A DNA stretch of 15,165 bases, taken from contig DMKK01000186.1 in NCBI GenBank assembly GCA_003454335.1, forward strand, positions 1-15,165, written 5' to 3'. The stretch comes from Gammaproteobacteria bacterium. Its GTDB lineage: Bacteria; Pseudomonadota; Gammaproteobacteria; UBA9214. Both the position numbers and the translations under genes were made by a program. Positions 7,353 through 13,687 of this stretch are shown here, in pieces; position 1 is the first letter of the stretch; each line of letters opens with the position of its first letter. The notes under the pieces are model-generated. The model did no database searches, was not told the origin of the DNA, and saw only the letters and a list, made by a program, of their open reading frames with translations.

Positions 7353-8789
7353 ATGGGCCAGGAAATCGAGGCGGTACGATTTACACCGGATGACTTTGTA
7401 GAGTATGCGGATCGCTTGCGCGCCGAGACAGCCTTGCTGGATGAGTGGTTCACTGCGGATATCTTCTCGCCCCGTGATCGTATGGGAGGCTTTGAACTTG
7501 AGGCATGGCTGATCGATAGCCTGGCGCGTCCGGCACCACTTAATGAAACCTTCCTGAAACAGCTGGACAATCCCTTGGTGGTGCCCGAGCTGGCGCGCTT
7601 CAATGTCGAGTTGAATGACCATCCACAGCACCTGTGGGGGTCCGCGCTCAGCCGCTTCGAGGCAAGCCTGGGTGCTACATGGCAGCAATGCAGGCAGGCG
7701 GCAGCCGATTTGCAGTTGCGCCTGCTGATGATCGGTATCCTGCCGACGCTGAAAGAGACCGAGCTCTCGCAGGCAAACATGTCTGATCTGAAACGCTATC
7801 GTGCCCTGAATGAGCAGATTCTGCGCCTGCGTGAAGGCCGGCCACTGGAGCTGGATATCAATGGCCGGGAACATCTCAGGGTGGCACATAATAATGTCAT
7901 GCTGGAAGCGGCAACCACGTCTTTTCAGCTGCATCTCAAGATACATCCGCGTGTCGCCAGGCGTGCCTATAATGCGGCAATGATTGTGTCGGCGCCGCTG
8001 GTGGCGGTGGCAGCAAATTCACCTTATTTGTTCGGTCATGACCTCTGGAGTGAAACGCGTATACCGCTGTTTGAACAATCGGTCGCCGTTGGTGGTTTTG
8101 CCGGTGCCAGTCACGGGCCAATGCGACGGGTAACCTTTGGTTCCGGCTATGTGCGGCATTCCATCTTCGAATGTTTTGTGGAAAACGAGCAGCACTATCC
8201 CTTGCTGTTACCGATGCAGTTTCATGACGGACTGGAGCAGATGTCGCATGTGCGCCTGCACAATGGCACTATCTGGCGCTGGAACCGCCCCCTGATCGGC
8301 TTTGATTATGACGGAATACCACACCTGCGCATTGAACACCGGGTTATCCCTGGCGGCCCGACGATCGTGGACATGATCGCGAATGCGGCCATGTTTTATG
8401 GCCTGATGCAGGCCTTGATGAGTGCAGAGGTCCCGCCCGAACAGCAATTACCGTTTGCTGTGGCGCGCGATAATTTTTATGCGGCTGCCCAGCATGGGCT
8501 GGATGCGCACGTTACCTGGCTGGATGACCAGCGAAGCACTGTACGGCAGTTGCTGCTGGAGCAACTTGTGCCCATGGCGCGGCGGGGGCTGGAGCAGCTG
8601 GAGATCGACAGGGATGATATCAATCGCTATCTCGGCATTATCGAGGCCCGTGTGCGCAGTGGGCAGACCGGTACGGTCTGGCAACGGACTTATGTGGAAC
8701 GCCATGGCGATGACCTGGCGGCAATGACAAATGCCTACTATGCGCACCAGGAAACGGGTGCACCGGTACATGAATGGGAAATCAGTTGA
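7353..8789 (+). CDS. GCS2-type carboxylate-amine ligase (glutamate-cysteine ligase family)
   Basis: 478-residue ATP-dependent ligase of the GCS2 superfamily (YbdK/EgtA-like), which forms gamma-glutamyl or similar amides through an acyl-phosphate. The family metal and substrate segments are visible: GGFELEAWLID (46-55), FNVELNDHPQ (83-92), ATTSFQLHLKI (187-197), AVAANSPYLFG (218-228), LWSETRIPLFEQSV (231-244) and LRIEHRVIPGGPTIVDM (325-341). The well-conserved Glu/Asn/Arg positions look intact, so it is probably active. The actual amine and acid partners cannot be read from sequence; cysteine is only one possibility. It starts 54 bases after murU with a weak G-rich ribosome site and ends 4 bases before the next gene, which encodes an amide hydrolase. 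That pairing suggests both act on the same metabolite. Confidence 0.85.
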   Translation: MGQEIEAVRFTPDDFVEYADRLRAETALLDEWFTADIFSPRDRMGGFELEAWLIDSLARPAPLNETFLKQLDNPLVVPELARFNVELNDHPQHLWGSALSRFEASLGATWQQCRQAAADLQLRLLMIGILPTLKETELSQANMSDLKRYRALNEQILRLREGRPLELDINGREHLRVAHNNVMLEAATTSFQLHLKIHPRVARRAYNAAMIVSAPLVAVAANSPYLFGHDLWSETRIPLFEQSVAVGGFAGASHGPMRRVTFGSGYVRHSIFECFVENEQHYPLLLPMQFHDGLEQMSHVRLHNGTIWRWNRPLIGFDYDGIPHLRIEHRVIPGGPTIVDMIANAAMFYGLMQALMSAEVPPEQQLPFAVARDNFYAAAQHGLDAHVTWLDDQRSTVRQLLLEQLVPMARRGLEQLEIDRDDINRYLGIIEARVRSGQTGTVWQRTYVERHGDDLAAMTNAYYAHQETGAPVHEWEIS

Positions 8790-8793
8790 AGTA

Positions 8794-9810
8794 ATGATGC
8801 TTAATGAAATAGAAAATTTGCCGGAGGGTCTGCTGGAAACACCCGTGGAGTCACTGGCGGAATTGCTGGGTGGCCCGACACTGATACATTTACCGGGGCG
8901 GCGCCCGGAACCGTTGTTCGTGACGGTGCTGGCACATGGTAATGAGAGCACCGGGTTTTATGCCATACAGTCACTGTTGCAGCAATACCGAAACCGGGAG
9001 TTGCCGCGTGCCCTGTCGATTTTTATCGGCAATGTCACGGCAGCCACTGAGGGGCAGCGTTTTCTGGATGGACAGGCTGACTATAATCGTGTCTGGCCGG
9101 GTACCGAACAGGTCGATGCCCCGGAGGCGCGGATGATGCAGAAGGTGGTGGACAGCCTGCGGGCGCGCCAGGCCTTTGCCAGTGTCGATATTCACAACAA
9201 TACGGGGATCAATCCGCATTACGGCTGTATTAACCGTGTGGATAACCAGTTTCTGCATCTTGCCTCGTTATTCAGTCGCACAGTGGTGTATTTCATTCGT
9301 CCACGGGGCGTACAGTCGATGGCAATGTCGGGTGTCTGTCCTGCGGTGACCATTGAATGCGGCAAGCCCGATCATGAATACGGCATGGCGCATGCGCGCG
9401 ACTACGTGGATGCCTGTCTGCACCTGAGCGAATTGCCGCAGCATCCGGTAGCCTCTCACGATGTGGACCTGTTTCATACGGTTGCGGTTGTGAAAATACC
9501 GGCAGAAGTCAGCTTCGGGTTTGCTGATGAGCCGGTTGATTTGCGGTTGCTGCGTAATGTCGACCACCTTAATTTCCGGGAATTGCCGGTGGGCACGGAG
9601 CTGGGCTGGATACGGCCGGGCGTTACCGTTGAACTGGATGTGACTGATGACAATGATCAGTCAGTGTATGACCGTTATTTTTCGATCGAAGACCATGCGC
9701 TGGTAACGGCCAGGCCATTAATGCCCTCGATGTTTACGCTGGATGAAAGGATTATTCGCCAGGACTGTCTTGGCTACCTGATGGAAAGGCTCCTGCCGGA
9801 AGGTTCTTAG
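8794..9810 (+). CDS. AstE/aspartoacylase-family zinc amidohydrolase (M14-like)
   Basis: 338-residue zinc hydrolase of the succinylglutamate desuccinylase/aspartoacylase family, which cleaves N-acyl amino acids or small amides. His48 and Glu51 in LAHGNESTGF and His134 in VDIHNNTG are the three zinc ligands; Glu188 in VTIECGKPDHEYG is the catalytic base; DYNRVWPG (97-104) is the family substrate-binding 'D-x-N-R-x-x-P' segment. All key residues are present. The C-terminal third (about 235-338) is a beta-rich domain as in AstE. The start at 8794 (ATGATG) lies 4 bases after the ligase stop; in-frame ATGs at 8731 and 8770 would overlap the ligase and add a basic, poorly conserved leader. The substrate is unknown. 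It may deacylate, edit or recycle the product of the adjacent GCS2-type ligase. Confidence 0.87.
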   Translation: MMLNEIENLPEGLLETPVESLAELLGGPTLIHLPGRRPEPLFVTVLAHGNESTGFYAIQSLLQQYRNRELPRALSIFIGNVTAATEGQRFLDGQADYNRVWPGTEQVDAPEARMMQKVVDSLRARQAFASVDIHNNTGINPHYGCINRVDNQFLHLASLFSRTVVYFIRPRGVQSMAMSGVCPAVTIECGKPDHEYGMAHARDYVDACLHLSELPQHPVASHDVDLFHTVAVVKIPAEVSFGFADEPVDLRLLRNVDHLNFRELPVGTELGWIRPGVTVELDVTDDNDQSVYDRYFSIEDHALVTARPLMPSMFTLDERIIRQDCLGYLMERLLPEGS

Positions 9811-9830
9811 CTATTTCCCCTCCGCATTTA

Positions 9831-10889
9831 TTGCTGGCCCTGACGGGCCATGGTTACGGGCATCTGGCGCAGTGTGCGCCGGTCGTCAATAGCTTGCGGC
9901 AGCAGTTGCCGGAGTTGCTCCTTACCGTCTGTAGCAGCCTGCCGCATGCGGTGGTTGCGGCCAGAATCGACCGTGAATTTGACTATCGACAGACAGAACT
10001 GGACCCGGTGCTGCGCATGTTGAATGCATGGGAAGTTGATATAGCTGCTTCACGGCAGGTCTACCGCGAGTTTCATCGCAACCGGGAACAGGGTTGCCAG
10101 CACGATATCGACCTGCTGGAGCAGCTAAGCCCCGATCTTGTGCTGGCTGATATTCCCTGGCGAATTCTGTCGGCTGCTGCGCACTGCGGGATACCGGGCG
10201 TGGGCCTGTGTTCCCTGAACTGGGCCGCCATCTATGCGGCTTATTGCGAAGACAATAGCGAAGACCGGGACATACTGGAACAGATGATGAACGGCTACCG
10301 TGCCGCCTGTCTGTTTCTGGCACCGACACCGGCGATACCCATGCCGGACCTCGATAATGTGGTGACAACAGGCCCCATTGCCCGGCGGGGCAGCCGGCAG
10401 CAAGCGGCATTACTGGAACGCTGTGCTGTTGACGGGGTAACAAGGGCGGTGCTGGTTGCCCTTGGGGGTATTGTGACCTCGTTGCCGGTGGACAACTGGC
10501 CGCACATTGAAGGTGTAATCTGGATATTTACCGATGCCGTGCAGAGTCGTCGCCATGATATGGTCGATTCCAATGCACTGGAAATGCCGTTTATCGACGT
10601 GCTGGCATCCGTCGATGTTGTGCTTACCAAGCCCGGTTATGGCACCTATGCCGAGGCGGTGTGTAATGGCGTGCCGGTACTCACGATAGCACGCCGGGAC
10701 TGGCCGGAAACGGCATACCTGAATAGCTGGGTACAGCAGCATGGTCACCTGGAAGTGATGACACGTGCGCAGTTTTTCAGTGGCGATTTCGTGTCGCAGG
10801 TGAACGCCTTGCTGGCAAAAGAACCCGGCCCCGGCATTGAACCGGCTGGCATCCAGCAAGCAGCCGACCAAATCCGCTCCCTGCTCTGA
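9831..10889 (+). CDS. GT-B glycosyltransferase-like protein
   Basis: 352-residue protein with a two-Rossmann GT-B layout. The first strand and loop, LALTGHGYGHLAQ, carry the Gly-rich GHGxGH motif seen in nucleotide-sugar glycosyltransferases of the MurG/UGT type. The C-terminal half has VLTKPGYGTYAEAVCNGVPVL (about 264-284), the donor-binding 'K-P-G-x-G-T-x-x-E' signature, and AVLVALGGI (206-214) as the first strand of the second domain. There are no membrane segments, so it is probably cytoplasmic. The start is uncertain: no ATG or GTG lies in frame between the stop at 9744 and the GHGYGH motif, leaving TTG at 9831 (chosen) or a rarer codon such as ATT 9813. It lies 20 bases after the amidohydrolase and looks co-transcribed. 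Donor and acceptor are unknown. Confidence 0.8.
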   Translation: MLALTGHGYGHLAQCAPVVNSLRQQLPELLLTVCSSLPHAVVAARIDREFDYRQTELDPVLRMLNAWEVDIAASRQVYREFHRNREQGCQHDIDLLEQLSPDLVLADIPWRILSAAAHCGIPGVGLCSLNWAAIYAAYCEDNSEDRDILEQMMNGYRAACLFLAPTPAIPMPDLDNVVTTGPIARRGSRQQAALLERCAVDGVTRAVLVALGGIVTSLPVDNWPHIEGVIWIFTDAVQSRRHDMVDSNALEMPFIDVLASVDVVLTKPGYGTYAEAVCNGVPVLTIARRDWPETAYLNSWVQQHGHLEVMTRAQFFSGDFVSQVNALLAKEPGPGIEPAGIQQAADQIRSLL

Positions 10890-10897
10890 TCAATGGG

Positions 10898-10922
10898 ATC
10901 AATGGGGTCAGTGTCGATTGAT
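10898..10922 (+). repeat. RAYT-associated repeat, copy A
   Basis: 25-base repeat with ATCAAT at its outer end, core GGGGTCAGTGTCG and ATTGAT at its inner end. The two ends are complementary, so each copy can fold into a 6-bp stem with a 13-base loop, as REP sequences do. It is identical to copy C (13596-13620) over all 25 bases and inverted relative to copies B and D. It begins 9 bases after the glycosyltransferase stop codon. Confidence 0.9.
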
Positions 10923-10936
10923 TTAATCTACAACGT

Positions 10937-10964
10937 CTGACATACAAATATTTTCCATAAGAAT
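10937..10964 (+). promoter_or_regulatory. Possible promoter of the RAYT gene
   Basis: CTGACA at 10937-10942 (5 of 6 matches to the sigma70 -35 box) is followed after 16 bases by AAGAAT at 10959-10964 (4 of 6 to the -10 box), in the AT-rich stretch between the left repeat and the transposase start. A good ribosome site, AAGGGG at 10996-11001, lies 5 bases before the ATG. Assigned by eye and weak. Confidence 0.25.
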
Positions 10965-11006
10965 ATCCTTTTCCGTCACTATCAATGACTGGTTCAAGGG
11001 GTACTG

Positions 11007-11714
11007 ATGGCCAGACACAAGCGGCTTGTTTTGCCAGGTCAACCGCAGCATGTCATTCAACGGGGCATTAACCGGGATGTTGTTTTTGTAGATGAAGAAG
11101 ATTATCGCTTTTATCTGGATAGTCTGAAGCAGGTATGTCAGAAATATCGTTGTCGTTTACATGCCTATGTATTGATGACAAACCATGCTCATTTGCTGAT
11201 TACGCCCGCGACAGATGATGGGCTGGGGAAAACCCTGCAGTCCCTGGGCAGGCGCTATGTGCAGAACTTTAACGACAAGTACCAGCGAACGGGCACCTTG
11301 TGGGAAGGCCGATACAAGTCAGCCTTGATTGACACGGAACGATATTTATTGACTTGCTACCGGTATATTGAAATGAATCCTGTTCGTGCTGGCATGGTGT
11401 CCACGCCTGGCGAATATCCATGGACAAGCTATCATTTTAATGCGTTAGGGACGTCAGATAGCCTTGTTTCTCCACATCCACTGTATCTGCGGTTAGGTGG
11501 TGCGGCGGATGAACGTTATTCGGCTTATCGTGCGTTATTCCATCATCATGTCGGTACCGATGTGCTTGATAAAATCAGAAACATGACCAACACAGAGTGG
11601 ATTATCGGTAATGACCGGTTTGCCGGGCGAGTGGCGCAGTTGTTGGGTCGGCAGACGCGACCAAGGGCGCGGGGTGGTGACAGAAAGTCAGAAAAGTTCA
11701 GGGGTAAGGTTTGA
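11007..11714 (+). CDS. REP-associated tyrosine transposase (RAYT, Y1/HUH family)
   Basis: 235-residue single-strand DNA transposase of the IS200-like Y1 superfamily, RAYT branch. MARHKRLVLPGQPQHVIQRG at the N-terminus is the RAYT opening; LMTNHAHLLI holds the HUH metal motif (His60-Ala-His62); TGTLWEGRYKSALID (96-110) and TCYRYIEMNPVRAGM (116-130) follow, with a catalytic Tyr at 118 or 120. The C-terminal tail (about 217-235) is rich in Arg, Lys and Gly and may bind repeat DNA. The reading frame is intact. Codon use and base composition look more AT-rich than in the flanking genes, which supports acquisition. Related proteins recognise and process flanking palindromic repeats; here those would be the 25-base repeats on each side. 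The stop TGA at 11712-11714 touches the right repeat and abuts the lipA stop on the other strand. Confidence 0.93.
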   Translation: MARHKRLVLPGQPQHVIQRGINRDVVFVDEEDYRFYLDSLKQVCQKYRCRLHAYVLMTNHAHLLITPATDDGLGKTLQSLGRRYVQNFNDKYQRTGTLWEGRYKSALIDTERYLLTCYRYIEMNPVRAGMVSTPGEYPWTSYHFNALGTSDSLVSPHPLYLRLGGAADERYSAYRALFHHHVGTDVLDKIRNMTNTEWIIGNDRFAGRVAQLLGRQTRPRARGGDRKSEKFRGKV

Positions 11715-11738
11715 TCAATCGACACTGACCCCTTTGAT
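11714..11738 (-). repeat. RAYT-associated repeat, copy B
   Basis: Inverted copy with 24 of 25 matches to copy A; the outer hexamer reads ATCAAA instead of ATCAAT on the minus strand, which weakens its internal stem by one pair. It forms the right end of the RAYT element. Read on the minus strand it encodes the last seven codons of lipA (Ile-Lys-Gly-Val-Ser-Val-Asp) and the TGA stop. Confidence 0.88.
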
Positions 11739-12665
11739 TTCGCTGGCCTGCTGGTCGGCATGGTAGGAGGAGCGCACCATGGGGCCACTGGCAACATGGG
11801 TAAAGCCCAGTTCGTAGCCCAGTTCACCGAGGCGCTCAAATTCATCCGGATGTACATAACGGTCCAGAGGCAGATGGTGCACGCTGGGTTGCAGATATTG
11901 CCCAAGCGTCAGCATATTGCAGTCATGCTCACGCAGGTCATGCATTACCTGCTCCACTTCCCCGATGGTTTCGCCAACACCCAGCATCAGTCCTGACTTG
12001 GTTGGTACGTCCAGGTGCAGTGCCTTGAAGCGCTTTAGCAGATTCAGTGACCAGGCATAATCCGAGCCTGGGCGTACCTTTTTGTACAGGCCGGGTACCG
12101 TTTCCAGATTGTGATTGAATACATCCGGCGGTGACTTGATGAGAATGTCCAGCGCCCTGTCCATGCGGCCACGAAAGTCCGGCACCAGTACCTCGATCCT
12201 GATGTCTGGACTGTACTTGCGAATGGCTTTTATGCATTGCGTGAAATGACCGGCACCGCCGTCACGCAGATCATCACGATCAACCGAGGTGATCACGACA
12301 TAACTCAGCCCCATGTCCCTGATAGTGCGCCCCAGATTTTCCGGTTCATCGGTATCCAGCGGGTCGGGGCGGCCATGCGCCACGTCACAGAATGGACAGC
12401 GGCGTGTGCAAATGTCGCCCATGATCATGAAGGTGGCCGTGCCGCCGGCAAAGCATTCACCGAGATTCGGGCACGAGGCCTCTTCACAGACGGTGTGCAG
12501 ATGATTGTCACGCAGCACTTCCTTGAGACGTGACACTGCGGGATGTGACGGTGACCGGGCGCGGATCCATGCAGGTTTGCGCTGCGGCCGGATTGTGGTT
12601 TCTATTTTTACTGGCAGGCGGTCTGTCTTGGCCGCGCCGCGCTGTTTGCGTTCAATGTTACTCAT
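11715..12665 (-). CDS. lipA: Lipoyl synthase (radical SAM)
   Basis: 316-residue radical-SAM enzyme that inserts two sulfur atoms into octanoyl chains carried on lipoyl domains (pyruvate and 2-oxoglutarate dehydrogenases, glycine cleavage H protein). The auxiliary cluster ligands Cys60, Cys65 and Cys71 (HTVCEEASCPNLGECF) and the radical-SAM cluster Cys86, Cys90 and Cys93 (ICTRRCPFCDV) are all present. The closing RSSYHAD segment holds the conserved Ser ligand of the auxiliary cluster. Length is normal. The first codon overlaps the lipB stop by 4 bases, so the pair is translationally coupled. Oddity: the last seven residues and stop are encoded by the terminal repeat of the adjacent RAYT element, so the native C-terminus appears to have been replaced after the conserved core. 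Function is probably intact. Confidence 0.98.
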   Translation of the reverse strand: MSNIERKQRGAAKTDRLPVKIETTIRPQRKPAWIRARSPSHPAVSRLKEVLRDNHLHTVCEEASCPNLGECFAGGTATFMIMGDICTRRCPFCDVAHGRPDPLDTDEPENLGRTIRDMGLSYVVITSVDRDDLRDGGAGHFTQCIKAIRKYSPDIRIEVLVPDFRGRMDRALDILIKSPPDVFNHNLETVPGLYKKVRPGSDYAWSLNLLKRFKALHLDVPTKSGLMLGVGETIGEVEQVMHDLREHDCNMLTLGQYLQPSVHHLPLDRYVHPDEFERLGELGYELGFTHVASGPMVRSSYHADQQASEIKGVSVD

Positions 12666-13291
12666 GGTGCCGGTTTATCCAGTAATCGTTCAAGGTGTTT
12701 TTGAAACTGTGTGCTGATGGTTGCCATCGTTGCATTAATGCCCAGGTCTCGCAGTTGCGTTACTTCAAGGCCGCTGTAGCCGCAGGGATCAATCATGGCG
12801 AATGGCGACAGGTCCATGTCGACATTGAGGCTGAGTCCGTGGAAGGCACAGCCCTTGCGAACACGCAAACCCAGTGCGGCAAGTTTGCGGTCGTCGACAT
12901 ACACACCGGGTGCCTTGTCACGACGTTGTGCGCTGAGTGAGTAGTCCGCGAGTAAGTCCATCACTGTCTGTTCCAGAATCCTGACCAGTGATTGTACACC
13001 CAGTTGGCGCCGTTTGATGTTCAGCAGGGTGTAGGCAACCAACTGACCGGGGCCATGGTAGGTTACCTGCCCGCCGCGGTCTGTGTTGATCACCGGTATA
13101 CTGCCGGTGTTATGCAGGTATTTCTGCTTGCCGTTGCGGCCGAGAGTGAAAACCGGGGGATGTTCAAGAAACCAGAGTTCATCCGGGGTATTGGCCTTAC
13201 GGTTGTCAGTAAAGGTCTGCATGTCATGCCAGGCAGATTCGTAGTCTGTTAGTCCGAGATGTCTGACGGTCAGGGCGGGGGGGGCAGACAT
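12662..13291 (-). CDS. lipB: Octanoyl-[acyl carrier protein]:protein octanoyltransferase
   Basis: 209-residue cytoplasmic enzyme that moves octanoate from acyl carrier protein to the lysine of lipoyl domains, giving the substrate for LipA. RGGQVTYHGPGQLVAY (72-87) is the family signature; Lys136 (DRKLAALG) and Cys170 (MIDPCGYSG) are the catalytic pair. WFLEHPPVFTLGR (40-52) is also typical. The start at 13291 gives the family N-terminus (MSAPPALTVRHLGL); longer in-frame starts would run through ybeD. The gene starts 16 bases after the ybeD stop and overlaps lipA by 4 bases, so ybeD-lipB-lipA reads as one operon. No strong Shine-Dalgarno is visible before it. Confidence 0.97.
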   Translation of the reverse strand: MSAPPALTVRHLGLTDYESAWHDMQTFTDNRKANTPDELWFLEHPPVFTLGRNGKQKYLHNTGSIPVINTDRGGQVTYHGPGQLVAYTLLNIKRRQLGVQSLVRILEQTVMDLLADYSLSAQRRDKAPGVYVDDRKLAALGLRVRKGCAFHGLSLNVDMDLSPFAMIDPCGYSGLEVTQLRDLGINATMATISTQFQKHLERLLDKPAP

Positions 13292-13307
13292 GGCAGACCG
13301 TGCTTGT

Positions 13308-13580
13308 TCAAATGGCCATGATGACCGCTTCACAGTCGACCAGGTCCTGATAGATTGCATCCAGTTGTTCGCGGCTGGTGGCGTTGACAGTGACGGTGAC
13401 CGAGATATAGTTGCCCTCATTGCTATCGCGTGTGTGCACGGCGCCTTCCGCCACGTCCGGGGCGTGCCTGCGGACAATCTCGACAACGATAACATCCAGT
13501 TCACAGTTGGCTTTTCCCATTGCCTTGATGGGGAATTCACAAGGGAACTGCAGGGGGGGGGCTTCTCCTTTTTCGCTCAT
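13308..13580 (-). CDS. ybeD: YbeD/DUF493-family protein
   Basis: 90-residue cytoplasmic protein of the YbeD (DUF493) family, close in length to E. coli YbeD (87). CEFPIKAMGKANCELDVIVV and EGNYISVTVTVNATSREQLD match the family's two beta-strand blocks, and the fold is ACT-like. Its molecular function is not settled, but it is found beside lipB in many gammaproteobacteria, as here. The start at 13580 is chosen because the protein then begins with the short leader before the conserved FP-x-x-F-P block. The 15 bases before the ATG contain no Shine-Dalgarno, and directly beyond them lies a 92-bp palindromic element, so the native upstream signals may have been displaced. Confidence 0.93.
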   Translation of the reverse strand: MSEKGEAPPLQFPCEFPIKAMGKANCELDVIVVEIVRRHAPDVAEGAVHTRDSNEGNYISVTVTVNATSREQLDAIYQDLVDCEAVIMAI

Positions 13581-13595
13581 GCGGCAAGTGTAAGT

Positions 13596-13623
13596 ATCAA
13601 TGGGGTCAGTGTCGATTGATTTT
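13596..13623 (+). repeat. RAYT-associated repeat, copy C
   Basis: Same orientation as copy A and identical over the 25-base unit, with a TTT extension on the inner side. Contains the ATCAAT...ATTGAT internal stem. Its outer end lies 15 bases upstream of the ybeD start codon. Confidence 0.9.
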
Positions 13624-13659
13624 CTATCTTGTTGTTTTGAAGCTTCTGTTTTCCTTGTA

Positions 13660-13687
13660 AAAATCAATTGACACTGACCCCATTGAT
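13660..13687 (-). repeat. RAYT-associated repeat, copy D
   Basis: Inverted copy, 24 of 25 matches to copy A (one core G replaced by A when read on the minus strand), with an AAA extension on the inner side. Its outer end directly abuts the stop codon of the DUF4124 gene (13688-13690). Confidence 0.9.

Larger units (their letters stand above)
10898..11738. mobile_element. RAYT (REP-associated tyrosine transposase) element with terminal inverted repeats
   Basis: An 841-bp unit holding one Y1/HUH transposase gene, bounded by 25-base inverted repeats at 10898-10922 and 11714-11738 that match in 24 of 25 positions (the difference is T/A at the sixth base). No other gene lies inside. The transposase stop codon (11712-11714) runs into the right repeat. 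The element sits between the convergent glycosyltransferase and lipA genes. Inverted terminal repeats plus a RAYT gene are seen directly; mobility is inferred. The exact ends are uncertain by a few bases because the outer ATCAA could be target sequence. The A copy is preceded by a 9-base tandem duplication (GATCAATGG at 10888-10896 and 10897-10905), possibly a scar of insertion. Confidence 0.8.
13596..13687. mobile_element. MITE-like palindromic element built from two RAYT repeats
   Basis: Two 28-base inverted copies of the repeat (13596-13623 and 13660-13687, 27 of 28 complementary positions) enclose 36 bases with no coding capacity. The mismatch is a G-T pair on the plus strand (C-A on the minus strand). 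The arrangement is the same head-to-head layout as the RAYT element at 10898-11738 but without a transposase, so it is probably a non-autonomous relative (REP doublet, BIME or MITE type) mobilised in trans. It lies between ybeD and the DUF4124 gene; the transcript through it would fold into a long hairpin. Confidence 0.8.

Noticed and set aside
6987..7946. Long open frame (319 codons) on the minus strand opposite murU and the GCS2-type ligase.
   Set aside because: It lies antisense to two well-recognised genes, spans their junction, and its translation has no recognisable domain and is rich in Gln, His and Cys, as expected of an antisense shadow in GC-rich DNA.
13596..13687. The 92-bp palindrome as an intrinsic terminator for DUF4124.
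   Set aside because: No T-tract follows the stem on the minus strand, and the arms match the RAYT repeat, so a mobile origin explains it better; it could still hinder transcription.
10898..13687. The four repeat copies as a CRISPR array or a composite transposon enclosing lipA-lipB-ybeD.
   Set aside because: Spacing and orientation are in inverted pairs, not regular direct repeats; the lip genes are core genes in their usual order, so each pair is better read as its own element.
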